From NCBI GenBank assembly GCA_027066355.1, contig JAMONW010000147.1, positions 1 to 6,523 on the forward strand: 6,523 nt of DNA, in the 5' to 3' direction. The position numbers and the translations under genes are program-made. The notes under the pieces were generated by a model that worked only from the letters and a program-made list of their open reading frames with translations, made no database searches and was not told the origin of the DNA. Shown here piece after piece: positions 5,569 through 6,523 of the stretch (positions are counted from its first letter, which is position 1; every line of letters begins with the position of its first letter). The DNA is from Campylobacteraceae bacterium (GTDB lineage Bacteria > Campylobacterota > Campylobacteria > Campylobacterales > Sulfurovaceae).

Positions 5569-6228
5569 ATGAAAATATTATTAATAGAAGATGATAAAGA
5601 TATAGTATCGTTTTTAAAACAAGCTTTGCAAGAGGCTAAACATTGTGTTGATATTGCCTTAGATGGCTTAGATGGAGAGTATTTAGCCACTACAAACAAT
5701 TATGATGTAATTATCTTAGATTGGATGCTGCCCTCGCTTAGCGGTATAGAGCTTTTAGAGCGTATTAGAGCAAAAGAGATTAGCACACCTGTTTTAATGC
5801 TAAGTGCCAAAGGTGAGGTTCAAGATAAGGTGCAAGGGTTACAAGTAGGAGCAGATGACTATTTAGCAAAGCCATTTTCTATAGAAGAGTTAGAAGCAAG
5901 ATTAATTGCACTTTATAGAAGAGGTTTTAGTAAAGGAGCAAACACTATTGAAATTGCTGATATAAGCATTGATTTAACTACAAAAAGTGTGCTTAAAAAT
6001 GCTAAAAATATAAATATAAGGGCAAAAGAGTATGAACTGTTACTACTATTGGTAAAAAACAAAAATTCAATACTATCAAAAGCGATGATAGAGAGCCAAC
6101 TTTGGGGAAGTGAAGAGTTTATAAATAGCAATACAATAGAGGCTACTATCTATAGACTACGCAGTAAACTTGGCAAAGATTTAATTAAAAGTTATAGAAA
6201 TTTGGGGTATAAAATTGAAGAGCAGTAG
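5569..6228 (+). CDS. OmpR/PhoB-family response regulator
   Basis: Cytoplasmic two-component transcription factor, 219 residues, of normal length. The receiver domain (about 1-117) has the acidic pocket Glu7-Asp8-Asp9, phospho-acceptor Asp51 in VIILDWMLPSLSG, the switch Ser79 in LMLSAKGE, and Lys101 in YLAKPFSIEEL. The linker is followed by a winged-helix DNA-binding domain (about 125-217), with REYELL-like RAKEYELLLLL, the recognition-helix region NSNTIEATIYRLRSKL and the wing SYRNLGYKIE. The start ATG is preceded by AGGAG at 5561-5565 with a short three-base spacer. The sensor kinase gene begins inside its last codons (14-nt overlap), so the pair is one operon. It diverges from the PAP2-MFS operon, a plausible target. 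The stimulus cannot be read from the sequence. Family certain. Confidence 0.96.
   Translation: MKILLIEDDKDIVSFLKQALQEAKHCVDIALDGLDGEYLATTNNYDVIILDWMLPSLSGIELLERIRAKEISTPVLMLSAKGEVQDKVQGLQVGADDYLAKPFSIEELEARLIALYRRGFSKGANTIEIADISIDLTTKSVLKNAKNINIRAKEYELLLLLVKNKNSILSKAMIESQLWGSEEFINSNTIEATIYRLRSKLGKDLIKSYRNLGYKIEEQ
6204..6207 (+). promoter_or_regulatory. Ribosome binding site for the kinase TTG start
   Basis: GGGG lies seven bases before TTG 6215, within the regulator codons for Leu-Gly-Tyr. It is the only purine-rich site near the beginning of the kinase frame, which has no ATG or GTG in this stretch. Confidence 0.45.
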
Positions 6229-6523
6229 TTTAAAAAGTAAAGCTTTACTTTGGTTTGGTGGTATTATTTTTATAATAATTTTACTTTTTAGTTTGTCGTT
6301 TCGATATATTTTAAATAACTCTATTAATAGTAATATTAAAAGCTCTTTAGACTACCAAGCTAAAGAGATTTTAGAGGAGATAAAAAGTAGTGATTATAAA
6401 GATTTAAAATCTAAAAATATTGAATTTATAGTTTATAAAGATAAAAAACTTCTTTATAAATCCAAAAATTTTCCTACTAAAAAACTTTTAAATAGAAAAA
6501 AGAGCTTTTATACATTTCAAAAT
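6215..6523 (+). CDS. Probable sensor histidine kinase, N-terminal part (3' partial)
   Basis: The frame is open from 6185 to the right edge, and 103 codons are visible from TTG 6215. The protein begins with a few polar and basic residues (LKSSSLKSK), then one strong membrane segment at about residues 10-30 (ALLWFGGIIFIIILLFSLSF). A polar, Lys-rich region follows that should form the start of a periplasmic sensor domain (NNSINSNIKSSLDYQAKEI, later IEFIVYKDKKLLYKSK). The HAMP, HisKA and ATPase domains lie beyond the window, so identification rests on this topology and on the gene starting 14 nt inside an OmpR-type regulator. The regulator's cognate kinase is by far the likeliest product. TTG is the best start: GGGG lies seven bases upstream and no ATG or GTG is available nearby. 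The sensed signal is unknown. Confidence 0.8.
   Translation, partial: MKSSSLKSKALLWFGGIIFIIILLFSLSFRYILNNSINSNIKSSLDYQAKEILEEIKSSDYKDLKSKNIEFIVYKDKKLLYKSKNFPTKKLLNRKKSFYTFQN

Noticed and set aside
5913..6131. Minus-strand open frame inside the response regulator gene
   Set aside because: It lies fully within a confident gene and shows no domain.

Overview
The window looks like ordinary chromosome from a Campylobacterota (epsilonproteobacterial) organism. Three things point there: very AT-rich DNA, an ilvN/ilvH gene followed directly by lpxD (an order I know from this group), and promoters made of a TATAAT-type -10 box behind T-rich tracts without a clear -35. The genus cannot be fixed from the sequence; a Sulfurimonas-, Sulfurovum- or Arcobacter-like organism would fit. 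I see no insertion sequence, CRISPR array, tRNA, rRNA or prophage signature.

Layout: (1) The left edge cuts into the acetolactate synthase small subunit (1-432, +), followed 17 nt later by lpxD with a GTG start (450-1397, +). (2) A short hairpin separates lpxD from a convergent gene for an exported one-haem Tll0287-like (DUF3365) protein (1446-2030, -). (3) That gene diverges from thiG, thiazole synthase (2153-2926, +); the two putative -10 boxes overlap. (4) A hairpin and a very AT-rich promoter region lead into a typical 2-Cys peroxiredoxin (3099-3794, +). It carries a charged N-terminal extension and a second, well-placed ribosome binding site for a shorter form. (5) A second terminator separates it from a minus-strand operon: a BcrC-like PAP2 phosphatase (5493-4954), then an MFS transporter with a TTG start (4952-3825). 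(6) Across a 75-bp divergent promoter region lies an OmpR/PhoB-type response regulator (5569-6228, +). It overlaps by 14 nt the start of a probable sensor histidine kinase (6215 to the right edge, TTG start, cut off after 103 codons).

Most genes are independent housekeeping units: branched-chain amino acid synthesis, lipid A, thiamine and peroxide defence. The part that may work together is the right third. A two-component system diverges from a phosphatase/transporter operon, and the shared control region holds a 9-bp direct repeat with an 11-nt period, the spacing expected for tandem binding of an OmpR/PhoB-type regulator. I find no convincing evidence for a wholly new system. The best leads are this regulator/PAP2/MFS module, the two-start peroxiredoxin and the possible His/Cys-ligated haem protein.
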